A DNA stretch of 64,000 bases, taken from contig NZ_JAILYM010000002.1 in assembly GCF_020179425.1 (NCBI RefSeq), positions 496,001-560,000 of the forward strand. The letters run 5' to 3'. Origin of the DNA: Novosphingobium percolationis. GTDB taxonomy: Bacteria > Pseudomonadota > Alphaproteobacteria > Sphingomonadales > Sphingomonadaceae. Under the pieces are notes generated by a model, which was not told where the DNA came from, searched no databases, and saw only the letters and a list, made by a program, of their open reading frames with translations. Each line of letters starts with the position of its first letter. The stretch's first letter is position 1. The position numbers were made by a program, and so were the translations under genes. Of the stretch, positions 1 to 7,309 are shown in pieces.

Positions 1-281
1 CGGCTCGATTCCACGACGACGTCGGCGCTGTCGACCAGGTGCAGGAACGCGGCCCGGTCGGCTTCGTCCTTGAGGTTCAGCACAACGCTTTTCTTGCCCC
101 GGTTGAAGGCGCGGAAATAGACGGTGTCGGGCCCGTCGGACAGGCCGATGTGGCGGGTGTGGTCGCCGCCGGGCGCTTCCACCTTGATCACTTCGGCGCC
201 GTGGTCGGCCATGGCGAGGGTGAGGTAGGGGCCGGGAATGAAGCTCGACAGATCGAGCACCCTGATACCTGCCAGTTTCAC
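1..281 (-). CDS. Class III (CaiB/BaiF) CoA-transferase, N-terminal part, runs off the window
   Basis: The reading frame is open from a GTG at 281-279 to the left edge, so only about the first 93 residues are present. The N-terminus (KLAGIRVLDLSSFIPGPYLT, then GAEVIKVE, GGDHTR and NRGKKSVVLNLK) matches the start of family III CoA-transferases, which move CoA between an acyl-CoA and a free acid. A good ribosome-binding site (AGGAGG) lies just upstream of the GTG. The catalytic Asp of the family lies further downstream, outside the window. The neighbouring SDR, MDR and cupin genes suggest a role in catabolism of an organic acid; the substrate cannot be told. Confidence 0.85.
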   Translation of the reverse strand, partial: MKLAGIRVLDLSSFIPGPYLTLAMADHGAEVIKVEAPGGDHTRHIGLSDGPDTVYFRAFNRGKKSVVLNLKDEADRAAFLHLVDSADVVVESS

Positions 282-357
282 GCGCGCCTCCTTCTCATTC
301 AACCGATCGGTTAAGCGCGATCGGGGATGCGGTGCGCAAGGTCAAGCGCAGCGGCGC

Positions 358-639
358 TCAATTGTCGTTGACGTGGTGGCGCGACAGCACTCGGCTGATG
401 TGATCGAGCCGCTCGTTTTCGAGGTCTTCGATCTCGCGCAGCAGGCGCGAGATCTCTTCGTTCTCGATCGCATAGGCGAGATCGTCGAACGCCTGCGGCA
501 CCGGCTGGAGCGGATAGGCCATCTGCAGGCAGCGTGACAGCCGCGTGCGCGCCCAATCGCCGCTCTCGACGATACGTCGCCGCGCCTTGCGTGCTCCCAG
601 CGTAACCGTGCGACCGCGTTTAGCCATCATGTCCTGCAT
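358..639 (-). CDS. Small hypothetical protein, basic N-terminus and helical C-terminus
   Basis: This is a 93-residue protein if the ATG at 639 is used; ATGs at 630 and 627 are equally possible and give MMAKRGR or MAKRGR starts. The frame continues upstream to 786, but that part overlaps the aminotransferase gene and is unlikely to be coding. The first 35 residues are Arg/Lys-rich, and the C-terminal half is a charged, probably helical stretch (EISRLLREIEDLENERLDHI) with coiled-coil character. I do not recognise a family. It lies on the same strand as the aminotransferase upstream and the CoA-transferase downstream and may be cotranscribed with them. Confidence 0.5.
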   Translation of the reverse strand: MQDMMAKRGRTVTLGARKARRRIVESGDWARTRLSRCLQMAYPLQPVPQAFDDLAYAIENEEISRLLREIEDLENERLDHISRVLSRHHVNDN

Positions 640-745
640 CGGATGAGTGCGCGCGAGCCTATGGCAAATCCTTGAACAAAAGTCGAATCCCTCCTGCGCG
701 GCGGGCGTAAGTGGCTTCGCGCAGGAAGGTTGCGGAGAAGCTGGG

Positions 746-1918
746 TCAAACTCCGTCCCGAAACCGTTCCAGTCGGGCCACCGCATCGTCGATCATCGCT
801 ATCGGCTTGCAGTGGCACAGGCGCACGATCGTGGTTGGGCCGCCATCGCCTTCCCACAGCGCCGAGATGGGGATCGAGGCGACGCCAGCCTCGCGCACCA
901 GCCGTTCGCTGAACGTGCGATCGTCGAGCGCTATGCCCGAGGCGGCAAGGTCGATGCAGGCGAACCATGTCGCGGCGTTGGCGGCAACGGCAAAGCCCGC
1001 TGCGGCCAGCCCGTCGATCAGAGCGCGGCGCGAGGTTGCCCATTCGGCGAGGATCGCAGGGGGCAGGGCGGCGTCGGCCAGACCCTCGGCCACCGCCCAT
1101 TGCAGCATTGGCGGCGTGGTGAAGGTCAGGAACTGGTGCGCCTTGGCCAGCACCGCCGCCATGTCTGGCGCGGCGACCATCCAGCCGACCTTCCACCCGG
1201 TCGCGCCGAAGATCTTGCCCGCCGATCCGATCTTCACGGTGCGTTCCGCCATGCCGGGTTCGGCCAGCAGCGAGCGGTGGGGCACGCCATCGAAGCGCAC
1301 CATTTCCCAAACCTCGTCGCAGATCGCGATGAGGTCGTGCTCGATGCAGAGGCGGGCCAGCATGGCAAGGTCGGCGGCGCTCGCCACGGTGCCCGCCGGG
1401 TTGAGCGGATCGTTGAGGATCAGGGCGCGGGTGCGGGGCGTGATAGCGGCGCGGATCTGCGCCTCGTCATAGGCCCAGAGCGGCGGGGCGAGCGGCACGA
1501 ACACCGGCACCCCGCCTGCGCGGCGCACCATCGGCGCATAGGCATCGTATGCGGGCGCGAACAGCAGCACCTCGTCGCCGGGGCTGACCACGGCGAGGAT
1601 CGACGCGGCGACGGCCTCGGTCGCGCCCGAGGTGACGATCACGGCGTCGCGCGACAGCGCCAGCCCTTGTTCGCGGGCATAGAATGCGGCGACCGCATCG
1701 CGCAGTTCGGGCAGTCCGGCCATCGGTGGATAATGCTGCGAGCGTTCGTGCAGCGCGCGGACCACGGCCTGCGTGAGTTGCGCGGGCGGCGGAGCATCGG
1801 GAAATCCCTGACCGAGATTGATCGCGCCGGATTCGCGGGCGAGGCCCGACATCCATTCGAACACGGTCAGCGGCAGGCCGGTATAGACGGGCGAAAGGCG
1901 CGCGGCGGGAGAAGTCAT
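746..1918 (-). CDS. PLP-dependent class I/II aminotransferase (kynurenine/methionine aminotransferase-like)
   Basis: A 390-residue fold-type I aminotransferase that transfers an amino group from an amino acid to a 2-oxo acid using pyridoxal phosphate. Visible motifs are INLGQGFPD near the N-terminus, NDPLNPAG (about residues 169-176, the NPxNPxG-type substrate loop), CDEVWE (Asp201, binds the PLP ring nitrogen) and SAGKIFGATGWKVGW with the likely Schiff-base Lys235. Length and motifs fit the KAT/MetC-like MalY-AspC group. The frame is open further upstream to 2023, but MTSPAARLSP at 1918 is the natural family start. It is divergent from the SDR gene at 2044. The exact substrate cannot be assigned. 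Confidence 0.88.
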   Translation of the reverse strand: MTSPAARLSPVYTGLPLTVFEWMSGLARESGAINLGQGFPDAPPPAQLTQAVVRALHERSQHYPPMAGLPELRDAVAAFYAREQGLALSRDAVIVTSGATEAVAASILAVVSPGDEVLLFAPAYDAYAPMVRRAGGVPVFVPLAPPLWAYDEAQIRAAITPRTRALILNDPLNPAGTVASAADLAMLARLCIEHDLIAICDEVWEMVRFDGVPHRSLLAEPGMAERTVKIGSAGKIFGATGWKVGWMVAAPDMAAVLAKAHQFLTFTTPPMLQWAVAEGLADAALPPAILAEWATSRRALIDGLAAAGFAVAANAATWFACIDLAASGIALDDRTFSERLVREAGVASIPISALWEGDGGPTTIVRLCHCKPIAMIDDAVARLERFRDGV

Positions 1919-2043
1919 CGCGTCCCAGCCTATAAGGTGAGAGCAAGGCGCGCCAAGCGCTTTGTCGGCAGTCTGGTCAATCATGACTTGTCGGGCGGGG
2001 CGGGACGGGTATCGTGCGCGCAAAAGGAAGATGGAGAGGTAAC

Positions 2044-2829
2044 ATGAAGGGCTTGTTCGATCTGACCGGCAAGGTGGCGCTGGTGACCGGCGGCAATGGG
2101 GGCATCGGCCTAGGCATGGCCAAGGGCCTCGCCATGCACGGCGCCAGCGTTGTCATCTGGGGCAACAAGCCCGAAAAGAACGCGCGTGCGGTCGAGGAAC
2201 TGCGCGCCTTCGGCGGCGAAGTGCGCTGCGAGCAGGTGGACGTTGCCGACGAAGCCGCCGTGATCGCAGGCGTGCAGAAGATCGTCGACGAGTTCGGCCG
2301 GATCGATACGGCGGTGGCCAATGCGGGCATCTCGATCGGCCGGGCCAGCATGTTCGATATCAGCATCGAGGACTGGCAGCGGATCGAGGGCATCAACATC
2401 CACGGTGCGTTCTGGACCATGCGTGAGGCAGCGCGGCACATGCTGGCGCGCGGCGCGGCCAGCCCCGAGGACCGGGGCGGCTCGATCGTCTCGATCTCCT
2501 CGACCAGCGCGATCCACGGCGCGGCGCGCAACGAACACTACGCCGCGACCAAGGGCGCGGTGCTGACGATGACGCGGGCGATGGCGGTCGAACTGGGCCG
2601 CAAGGGCATCCGGGTCAATGCGATTCTGCCCGGCTGGGTGCGGTCGGACCTGACCGGCGGCTTGCAGGACAACGACAAGTTCAATGCCAACGTCATTGCT
2701 CGCGCGCCGGTCGGGCGCTGGGCCGATGGCGATGATTTCTCGGCCATCGCGGTCTACCTCGCCAGCGACCATTCGCGCTTCCACACTGGGGATTCGATCG
2801 TGATCGACGGTGGTTATACGATCTACTGA
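2044..2829 (+). CDS. Short-chain dehydrogenase/reductase (SDR)
   Basis: A 261-residue classical SDR that oxidises or reduces a hydroxyl/carbonyl group with NAD(P)(H). The Rossmann motif GGNGGIG is at about residues 15-21, NAG follows strand 4 (VANAGIS), the catalytic Ser is in SISSTSAIHG and the YxxxK motif is in HYAATKGA. The C-terminus VIDGGYTIY is typical. The start at 2044 is set by a GGAGAGG ribosome-binding site and the usual family N-terminus; the frame is open 30 bases upstream. It probably belongs with the TetR, second SDR, cupin and MDR genes downstream on the same strand. Confidence 0.9.
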   Translation: MKGLFDLTGKVALVTGGNGGIGLGMAKGLAMHGASVVIWGNKPEKNARAVEELRAFGGEVRCEQVDVADEAAVIAGVQKIVDEFGRIDTAVANAGISIGRASMFDISIEDWQRIEGINIHGAFWTMREAARHMLARGAASPEDRGGSIVSISSTSAIHGAARNEHYAATKGAVLTMTRAMAVELGRKGIRVNAILPGWVRSDLTGGLQDNDKFNANVIARAPVGRWADGDDFSAIAVYLASDHSRFHTGDSIVIDGGYTIY

Positions 2830-2876
2830 CAGGCCTTGCAGTTGACCGCGCCGGGGCATTGGTGAGAAGGAACCGC

Positions 2877-3542
2877 ATGGCCACACAGCTTGCCGATCCT
2901 GCCGATGCCCCTGCCGCCCGCCCGCGCAAGTTGACACGGCGCGGCGCGGACACGCGCGAGAAGATCCTCGACGCGACCGTGCGCGTGATCGTCTCGTCGG
3001 GCTTCGCCGCCATGACGATCGAGCGGGTGATGGCCGAATCCGGGATCAGTCGCGGCTCGGTGCTGCACCAGTTCCCTAACCGGTTGGCGTTGGCAGTGGC
3101 GACCGCCGAGCGCACCTTGCAGGTGGTGATCGACCTTGCGCGTGCGGACTCGGCGCTGCGGCCCGACGCCTTCGAACGGCTGGCGAGCCATGCAGAAGTG
3201 GTGTGGGCGGCGCATTCCAGCCCCGAAGGCCTCGCGCTCAACGAGATCATCATGGCCGCAGGTTGGGACCGCGAACTGGCCGAAGGCATCCGCCCGATCA
3301 TCGAGGAGGTCGAGGCGGACATCCGCATACAGTTCGTCGACATGGCGCGAGAGGCGGGGTTGCCCGATCCCGAAGCCTTCGTGGCGCGCGGCTGGTGGCT
3401 GGTGTCGAGCGTGCGCGGCCTCGTCATCGAGCACCGCCTGCTGCAGCCGCGCCCGATGATCGACGCCGCGATCGAGGAGATGAAGGCCAGCCATCGCCGT
3501 TATTGCGAGGCGCTACGCGACAAATTGGTCACGCTTGATTAG
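2877..3542 (+). CDS. TetR/AcrR-family transcriptional regulator
   Basis: A 221-residue regulator. Residues about 19-75 form the TetR DNA-binding domain (TREKILDATVRVI, then MTIERVMAESGISRGSVLHQFPNR, the HTH region). The remaining helical part would bind a ligand and mediate dimerisation. The ATG at 2877 with AGAAGGA upstream is preferred to a TTG six codons earlier. It sits between two SDR genes and is likely the local regulator of this catabolic cluster; that role is inferred from position only. Confidence 0.87.
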   Translation: MATQLADPADAPAARPRKLTRRGADTREKILDATVRVIVSSGFAAMTIERVMAESGISRGSVLHQFPNRLALAVATAERTLQVVIDLARADSALRPDAFERLASHAEVVWAAHSSPEGLALNEIIMAAGWDRELAEGIRPIIEEVEADIRIQFVDMAREAGLPDPEAFVARGWWLVSSVRGLVIEHRLLQPRPMIDAAIEEMKASHRRYCEALRDKLVTLD

Positions 3543-3621
3543 TTTGAGTTGACCGACTCCCCGCGGGGTGCCAGTTTTGGCGCAGCACACGACGGCCACC
3601 AGGCCGCAGCGGGAGTAGGAC

Positions 3622-4404
3622 ATGCGGTTTACGGGCAAGGTTGCGATCGCCACCGGCGGGGCCTCGGGCATCGGGGCGGCATTCGTGCGCCGCCTGCATG
3701 GCGAGGGCGCTAGCGTGATGATCGTCGACCTCGATGCGGACAAGGGCGCGGCGCTCGCCGCCGAACTCGATGAGCGCGCGGCGTACCGCCAGGTCGACGT
3801 GTCCGATTTCGACGCGATGGCCGCGCTTGCCGCCGCCACTGAACAGGCGTTCGGCGGGATCGACGTGCTGTTCAACAACGCGGGCATCGGCTGCTTCGGT
3901 GAAACCCCCGACCTCGATGTCGAAACGTGGAAGCGCGTGATCGCGGTCAACCTCGATGCCGTGTTCTATGGCTCGAAGGCGGTGATCCCCTACATGAAGA
4001 AGCGCGGTGGCGGCGCGATCGTCAACACTGCCAGCGCCTCGGGCATGGCGGCGGACTATGCCTTCACCGCCTATAACGCCGCCAAGGCCGGCGTGATCAA
4101 CTATACCCGCTGCCTGGCCATCGACCATGCCAGGGACAATATCCGCGCCAACGCGATCTGCCCCGGCCCGGTCGAAACCCCGATCCTGGTGACCGGCGTC
4201 GATGCCATTCAGGGCCTGCGCGCCGAATGGGAACGACGCGTGCCGATGAACCGCTTCGCCCGTGCGGACGAGATCGCGGCGGTGGCGGCGTTCCTCGCCA
4301 GCGACGACGCCAGCTACCTGACCGGCGCGTCGATCCCCGTCGATGGCGGCCTGACCGCGCATACCGGACAGCCTGATCTGCGCCCGCTGATGGGCGCGGC
4401 GTGA
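3622..4404 (+). CDS. Short-chain dehydrogenase/reductase (SDR)
   Basis: A 260-residue classical SDR with GGASGIG nucleotide-binding motif, NNAG (LFNNAGIG), catalytic Ser in NTASASG and the YNAAK active-site motif. The C-terminal IPVDGGLTA is the usual end of the fold. GGGAGTAGGA lies just before the ATG. It is followed after 20 bases by a cupin gene and then a zinc-type dehydrogenase, suggesting sequential oxidation steps on one substrate. It is clearly different in sequence from the SDR at 2044, so the two are not a recent duplication. Confidence 0.9.
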   Translation: MRFTGKVAIATGGASGIGAAFVRRLHGEGASVMIVDLDADKGAALAAELDERAAYRQVDVSDFDAMAALAAATEQAFGGIDVLFNNAGIGCFGETPDLDVETWKRVIAVNLDAVFYGSKAVIPYMKKRGGGAIVNTASASGMAADYAFTAYNAAKAGVINYTRCLAIDHARDNIRANAICPGPVETPILVTGVDAIQGLRAEWERRVPMNRFARADEIAAVAAFLASDDASYLTGASIPVDGGLTAHTGQPDLRPLMGAA

Positions 4405-4424
4405 AAAACACAGAGGAGAGTGCC

Positions 4425-4979
4425 ATGACCGACGAAACCGAAAAGGCGATGGCCGATGTCGCGCCGTTCAAGATCTATCGCGCGGCGTCCGCCAAGGACT
4501 TCAACGAACTGACGCACATGGAATACGCCGGCATCACCCCCGTGATCGAGGCGGCACTGGTCAAGGCGGGCGAAGCCTCGTCGAAGGACAGCGGGCAGGT
4601 CGTCAAGGAACTGTTCTCGATGCCGGGGATGAGCCTGACCTACGCCTGGTTCAAGAGCGGCTTTCCCCTGCCGCTGCACACCCACAACGCCGATTGCCTC
4701 TACTACATCATCGCGGGCACGCTGAAGCTGGGCGTCGAGGAACTGGGCGCGGGCGACGGCTTCTTCGTGGGCAGCAACGTGCCCTATACCTACAAGCCGG
4801 GGCCGAACGGGGTGGAAGTTCTGGAATTCCGCACCGCCGACAAGTTCGACATCCGCTTCCTCGGCAAGACCGAAACCTACTGGAACAAGACCATCGGCGC
4901 GATTGCCGAAAAGCAGGACGCGTGGGTCGGCGAACGGCCGCCGCATGAACTCGCAGGCCAGATGGTTCCCGCCGAATGA
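4425..4979 (+). CDS. Cupin-domain protein
   Basis: A 184-residue protein with one cupin barrel in its central part: PLPLHTHNADCLYYIIAG provides the HxH pair of cupin motif 1, followed by GAGDGFFVGSNVPYTYKPGP as motif 2. The usual Glu of motif 1 is not obvious, so metal binding may be altered. The ATG at 4425 follows GAGGAGAG; an upstream GTG at 4401 is less likely. The stop codon overlaps the start of the next dehydrogenase (ATGA at 4976-4979), indicating translational coupling. It may be a dioxygenase, isomerase or non-enzymatic cupin; the family alone does not decide. Confidence 0.78.
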   Translation: MTDETEKAMADVAPFKIYRAASAKDFNELTHMEYAGITPVIEAALVKAGEASSKDSGQVVKELFSMPGMSLTYAWFKSGFPLPLHTHNADCLYYIIAGTLKLGVEELGAGDGFFVGSNVPYTYKPGPNGVEVLEFRTADKFDIRFLGKTETYWNKTIGAIAEKQDAWVGERPPHELAGQMVPAE

Positions 4980-6070
4980 GCGCAGGGGCAACGATGCGGG
5001 CCGTGGTGCGGCGCGGCCCGCGCCTGCTGGTGGACGATGTGCCCGAGGCCGCCGCGGGCGAGGGGCAGATCCTCACCCGAGTGTTGTCCTGCGGCATCTG
5101 TGGCTCGGACCTTCACGCGGTCCACAGCCTTGAACACACCGTCGAGATGGGCCGCCGTTCGGGCGCGGCCGACACCATCGATCCGGCGCAGGATCTGGTC
5201 ATGGGCCACGAATTTTGCGCCGAAGTGCTGGAAAGCGGCCCCGGAACCGCAGGCCGGTTCAAGCCCGGCACGCGCGTCGTGTCCACGCCTTTCGCCTTCG
5301 GGCCGCAGGGGGGCGAACTGATCGGCTTCTCCACGCGCTTTCGCGGTGCCTATGCCGAACGCATGGTGCTGACCGAGGCGCTCTGCCTCGAAGTGCCCAA
5401 CGGCCTTTCGCCCGAAACCGCCGCGCTGACCGAGCCGCTGGCGGTGGGCCTTCACGCGGTCAACGCCGCGCACCTGACCGACAACTCGGTGGCGCTGGTC
5501 GTAGGCTGCGGGCCGATCGGCCTCGCCGTGATCGTGGCGCTGAAGCGGCGCGGCGTCGGCCCGGTGATCGCGGCTGACTTTTCGCCTGCGCGCCGCGCGC
5601 TCGCCGAAAAGCTGGGTGCGGACGTGGTGCTCGATCCGGCGCAGGCCTCGCCGCACGGGCGCTGGGAGGACTTCGATGTGCCGCAAACGCTCGCCTCGAT
5701 GGGGGCGGCAGCGCTGTCGGGCCGGGCGATGCGCGATGCGGTGGTCTTCGAATGCGTTGGCGTGCCCGGCATGCTGCAATCGCTGATCGAACAGGCCCCG
5801 CCTACCGCGCACGTCGTGGTTGTGGGCGCATGTCAGGAAGACGACCGCATCCTGCCGGTCATCGCGATCAACAAGCAACTGCGCTTCAGCTTCGTGTTCG
5901 CCTACACGCCGGACGAGTTTGCCGAAGTGCTGCAGGCACTGGGCGAGGGCGCAATCGACGGCACGCCGTTCCTGACCGGCGCGGTATCGCTGGACGATAC
6001 ACCGGCCGCGTTCGAACGGCTGGGGCGTCCGGGTGAAGACGTGAAGATCATGGTCCAGCCCTGGAAGTAA
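4976..6070 (+). CDS. Zinc-type medium-chain dehydrogenase (MDR/alcohol dehydrogenase family)
   Basis: A 364-residue MDR enzyme. SCGICGSDLH carries the catalytic-zinc Cys and GHEFCAEV the His-Glu pair; VVGCGPIGLAVI is the Rossmann NAD(P)-binding motif. The four-Cys structural zinc loop normally found after the GHE region is missing: this stretch reads STPFAFGPQGGELIGF. The enzyme should therefore bind only catalytic zinc. Translation is coupled to the cupin gene by a 4-base overlap. Its substrate is probably an intermediate of the same pathway as the SDRs. Confidence 0.87.
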   Translation: MSAGATMRAVVRRGPRLLVDDVPEAAAGEGQILTRVLSCGICGSDLHAVHSLEHTVEMGRRSGAADTIDPAQDLVMGHEFCAEVLESGPGTAGRFKPGTRVVSTPFAFGPQGGELIGFSTRFRGAYAERMVLTEALCLEVPNGLSPETAALTEPLAVGLHAVNAAHLTDNSVALVVGCGPIGLAVIVALKRRGVGPVIAADFSPARRALAEKLGADVVLDPAQASPHGRWEDFDVPQTLASMGAAALSGRAMRDAVVFECVGVPGMLQSLIEQAPPTAHVVVVGACQEDDRILPVIAINKQLRFSFVFAYTPDEFAEVLQALGEGAIDGTPFLTGAVSLDDTPAAFERLGRPGEDVKIMVQPWK

Positions 6071-6084
6071 GGGCTGGCGCCGGA

Positions 6085-6124
6085 CGCGCTGGCTTTGTCA
6101 GGCCCCTGTCATCACGCCAGCGCG
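6085..6124. terminator. Inverted repeat between convergent genes, terminator-like
   Basis: CGCGCTGGC (6085-6093) pairs perfectly with GCCAGCGCG (6116-6124). It lies between the dehydrogenase stop at 6070 and the purQ stop at 6112, and the right arm falls inside the last purQ codons. There is no T-run, so termination is plausible but unproven. Confidence 0.45.
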
Positions 6125-6792
6125 TTCAACCCGTGCAGCACGCTTTCGAACAGCTTGCGCCCGTCGCTGCCGCCCTGCGCGGCTTCGATCATGCGTTCGG
6201 GGTGCGGCATCATGCCCAGCACGTTGCCGCGTTCGTTCAACACGCCGGCGATGTCACGCTGCGAACCGTTGACCTGCTCCAGATAGCGGAACGCGACGCG
6301 GCCTTCGCCTTCCAGCCGATCGAGCGTTTCGGCATCGGCGAAGTAGTTGCCGTCATGGTGCGCCACGGGAATGGTGATGGTCTGGCCGGGCAGGTAGGCC
6401 GAGGTAAACAGCGAGTTCGCGTTCTCGACCTTCAGCTTCACGTCGCGGCAGACGAAGCGGATCCCCGCATTGCGCATCAGCGCGCCGGGCAGCAGGCCCG
6501 CTTCGGTCAGCACCTGGAAACCGTTGCACACGCCGAGCACGGGCACGCCGCGGCCAGCCTGTTCGACCACCGCCTGCATCACCGGCGAGCGCGCGGCCAT
6601 CGCGCCCGAGCGCAGGTAGTCGCCATAGGAGAAGCCGCCGGGCAGCGCGATCAGGTCCAGCCCTTCGGGCAGACCGGCATCGCCGTGCCATACGCGGTGG
6701 ACCGTGCCGCCGCTGATCTCCTCGATCGCCACCGCCATGTCGCGGTCGCAGTTCGAGCCGGGAAAGGTGATGACGGCGGCGGTGAACGACAT
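6112..6792 (-). CDS. purQ: Phosphoribosylformylglycinamidine synthase subunit PurQ (glutaminase)
   Basis: A 226-residue class I glutamine amidotransferase subunit that supplies ammonia to PurL for conversion of FGAR to FGAM in purine synthesis. [11 protein letters not shown] at the N-terminus, [12 protein letters not shown], the nucleophile elbow VLGVCNGFQ (catalytic Cys) and MMPHPERM (catalytic His and Glu) are all present. The start at 6792 overlaps the purS stop by 4 bases (ATGA). purL is not adjacent downstream and must be elsewhere. Confidence 0.97.
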   Translation of the reverse strand: MSFTAAVITFPGSNCDRDMAVAIEEISGGTVHRVWHGDAGLPEGLDLIALPGGFSYGDYLRSGAMAARSPVMQAVVEQAGRGVPVLGVCNGFQVLTEAGLLPGALMRNAGIRFVCRDVKLKVENANSLFTSAYLPGQTITIPVAHHDGNYFADAETLDRLEGEGRVAFRYLEQVNGSQRDIAGVLNERGNVLGMMPHPERMIEAAQGGSDGRKLFESVLHGLNALA

Positions 6793-7028
6793 CAGGCGGC
6801 GACCTTCTCGATGCGGTAGTTTTCGATGACCATGTTGGCCAGCAGCTTGCGGCACATGTCGTCGAGCGCTTCGTCGCTGACGTCGTCGGCCAGGTCCAGC
6901 TCGATCAGGCGGCCAGCGCGCACGTCGTTTACGCCTGCAAAGCCCAGGCCTTCAAGCGCGTGGTGGATGGCGCGGCCCTGCGGATCGAGAACCCCGTTCT
7001 TGAGGCTGACGTGGACGCGGACTTTCAT
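6792..7028 (-). CDS. purS: Phosphoribosylformylglycinamidine synthase subunit PurS
   Basis: A 78-residue small subunit that bridges PurQ and PurL in the three-part FGAM synthase of most bacteria outside the gammaproteobacteria. The sequence [17 protein letters not shown], then [12 protein letters not shown], is diagnostic. It is translationally coupled to purQ. Confidence 0.96.
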   Translation of the reverse strand: MKVRVHVSLKNGVLDPQGRAIHHALEGLGFAGVNDVRAGRLIELDLADDVSDEALDDMCRKLLANMVIENYRIEKVAA

Positions 7029-7114
7029 GGGCGGGCGGCCTTTCGAAAACTGGAATGCGGGACTCGGGCCGCCCTATGCCCCCAAGCGCCGCGAAGGGCA
7101 AGTTCGGGGGCGCC

Positions 7115-7309
7115 TCAGCCTCGTCGCAGGTCCGCGAGCGCTCCTGCGGCGAGCCCGACAAGGAACCCACCCGGTCCGGTGACGAGGATGCCGAGCAATG
7201 GCCCCTGATTGGCCTCCGGTGTCAGCACGATCGGGCCGACGAACCCTGCGACAAAACCGATGCTGCCCAGAAGGCAGCCGCCGCGCAGGGCGCTGCGCAC
7301 GATCGTCAC
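7115..7309 (-). CDS. Small predicted membrane protein
   Basis: A 64-residue protein read from a GTG at 7309. It has two hydrophobic, glycine-rich segments (CLLGSIGFVAGFVGPIVL and GILVTGPGGFLVGLAAGALA), consistent with two membrane helices joined by a short Pro/Asn loop. Its GTG overlaps the stop of the upstream RTX gene (GTGA), so it may be translated by coupling. No family is recognised. The competing frame over the same bases (7074-7322) is Arg-rich and looks like a shadow. Confidence 0.5.
   Translation of the reverse strand: MTIVRSALRGGCLLGSIGFVAGFVGPIVLTPEANQGPLLGILVTGPGGFLVGLAAGALADLRRG

Noticed and set aside
3559..3568. CCCCGCGGGG palindrome between the TetR and SDR genes
   Set aside because: A 10-base GC-only palindrome is expected by chance in DNA this GC-rich, and no T-run or operator-like context supports it.
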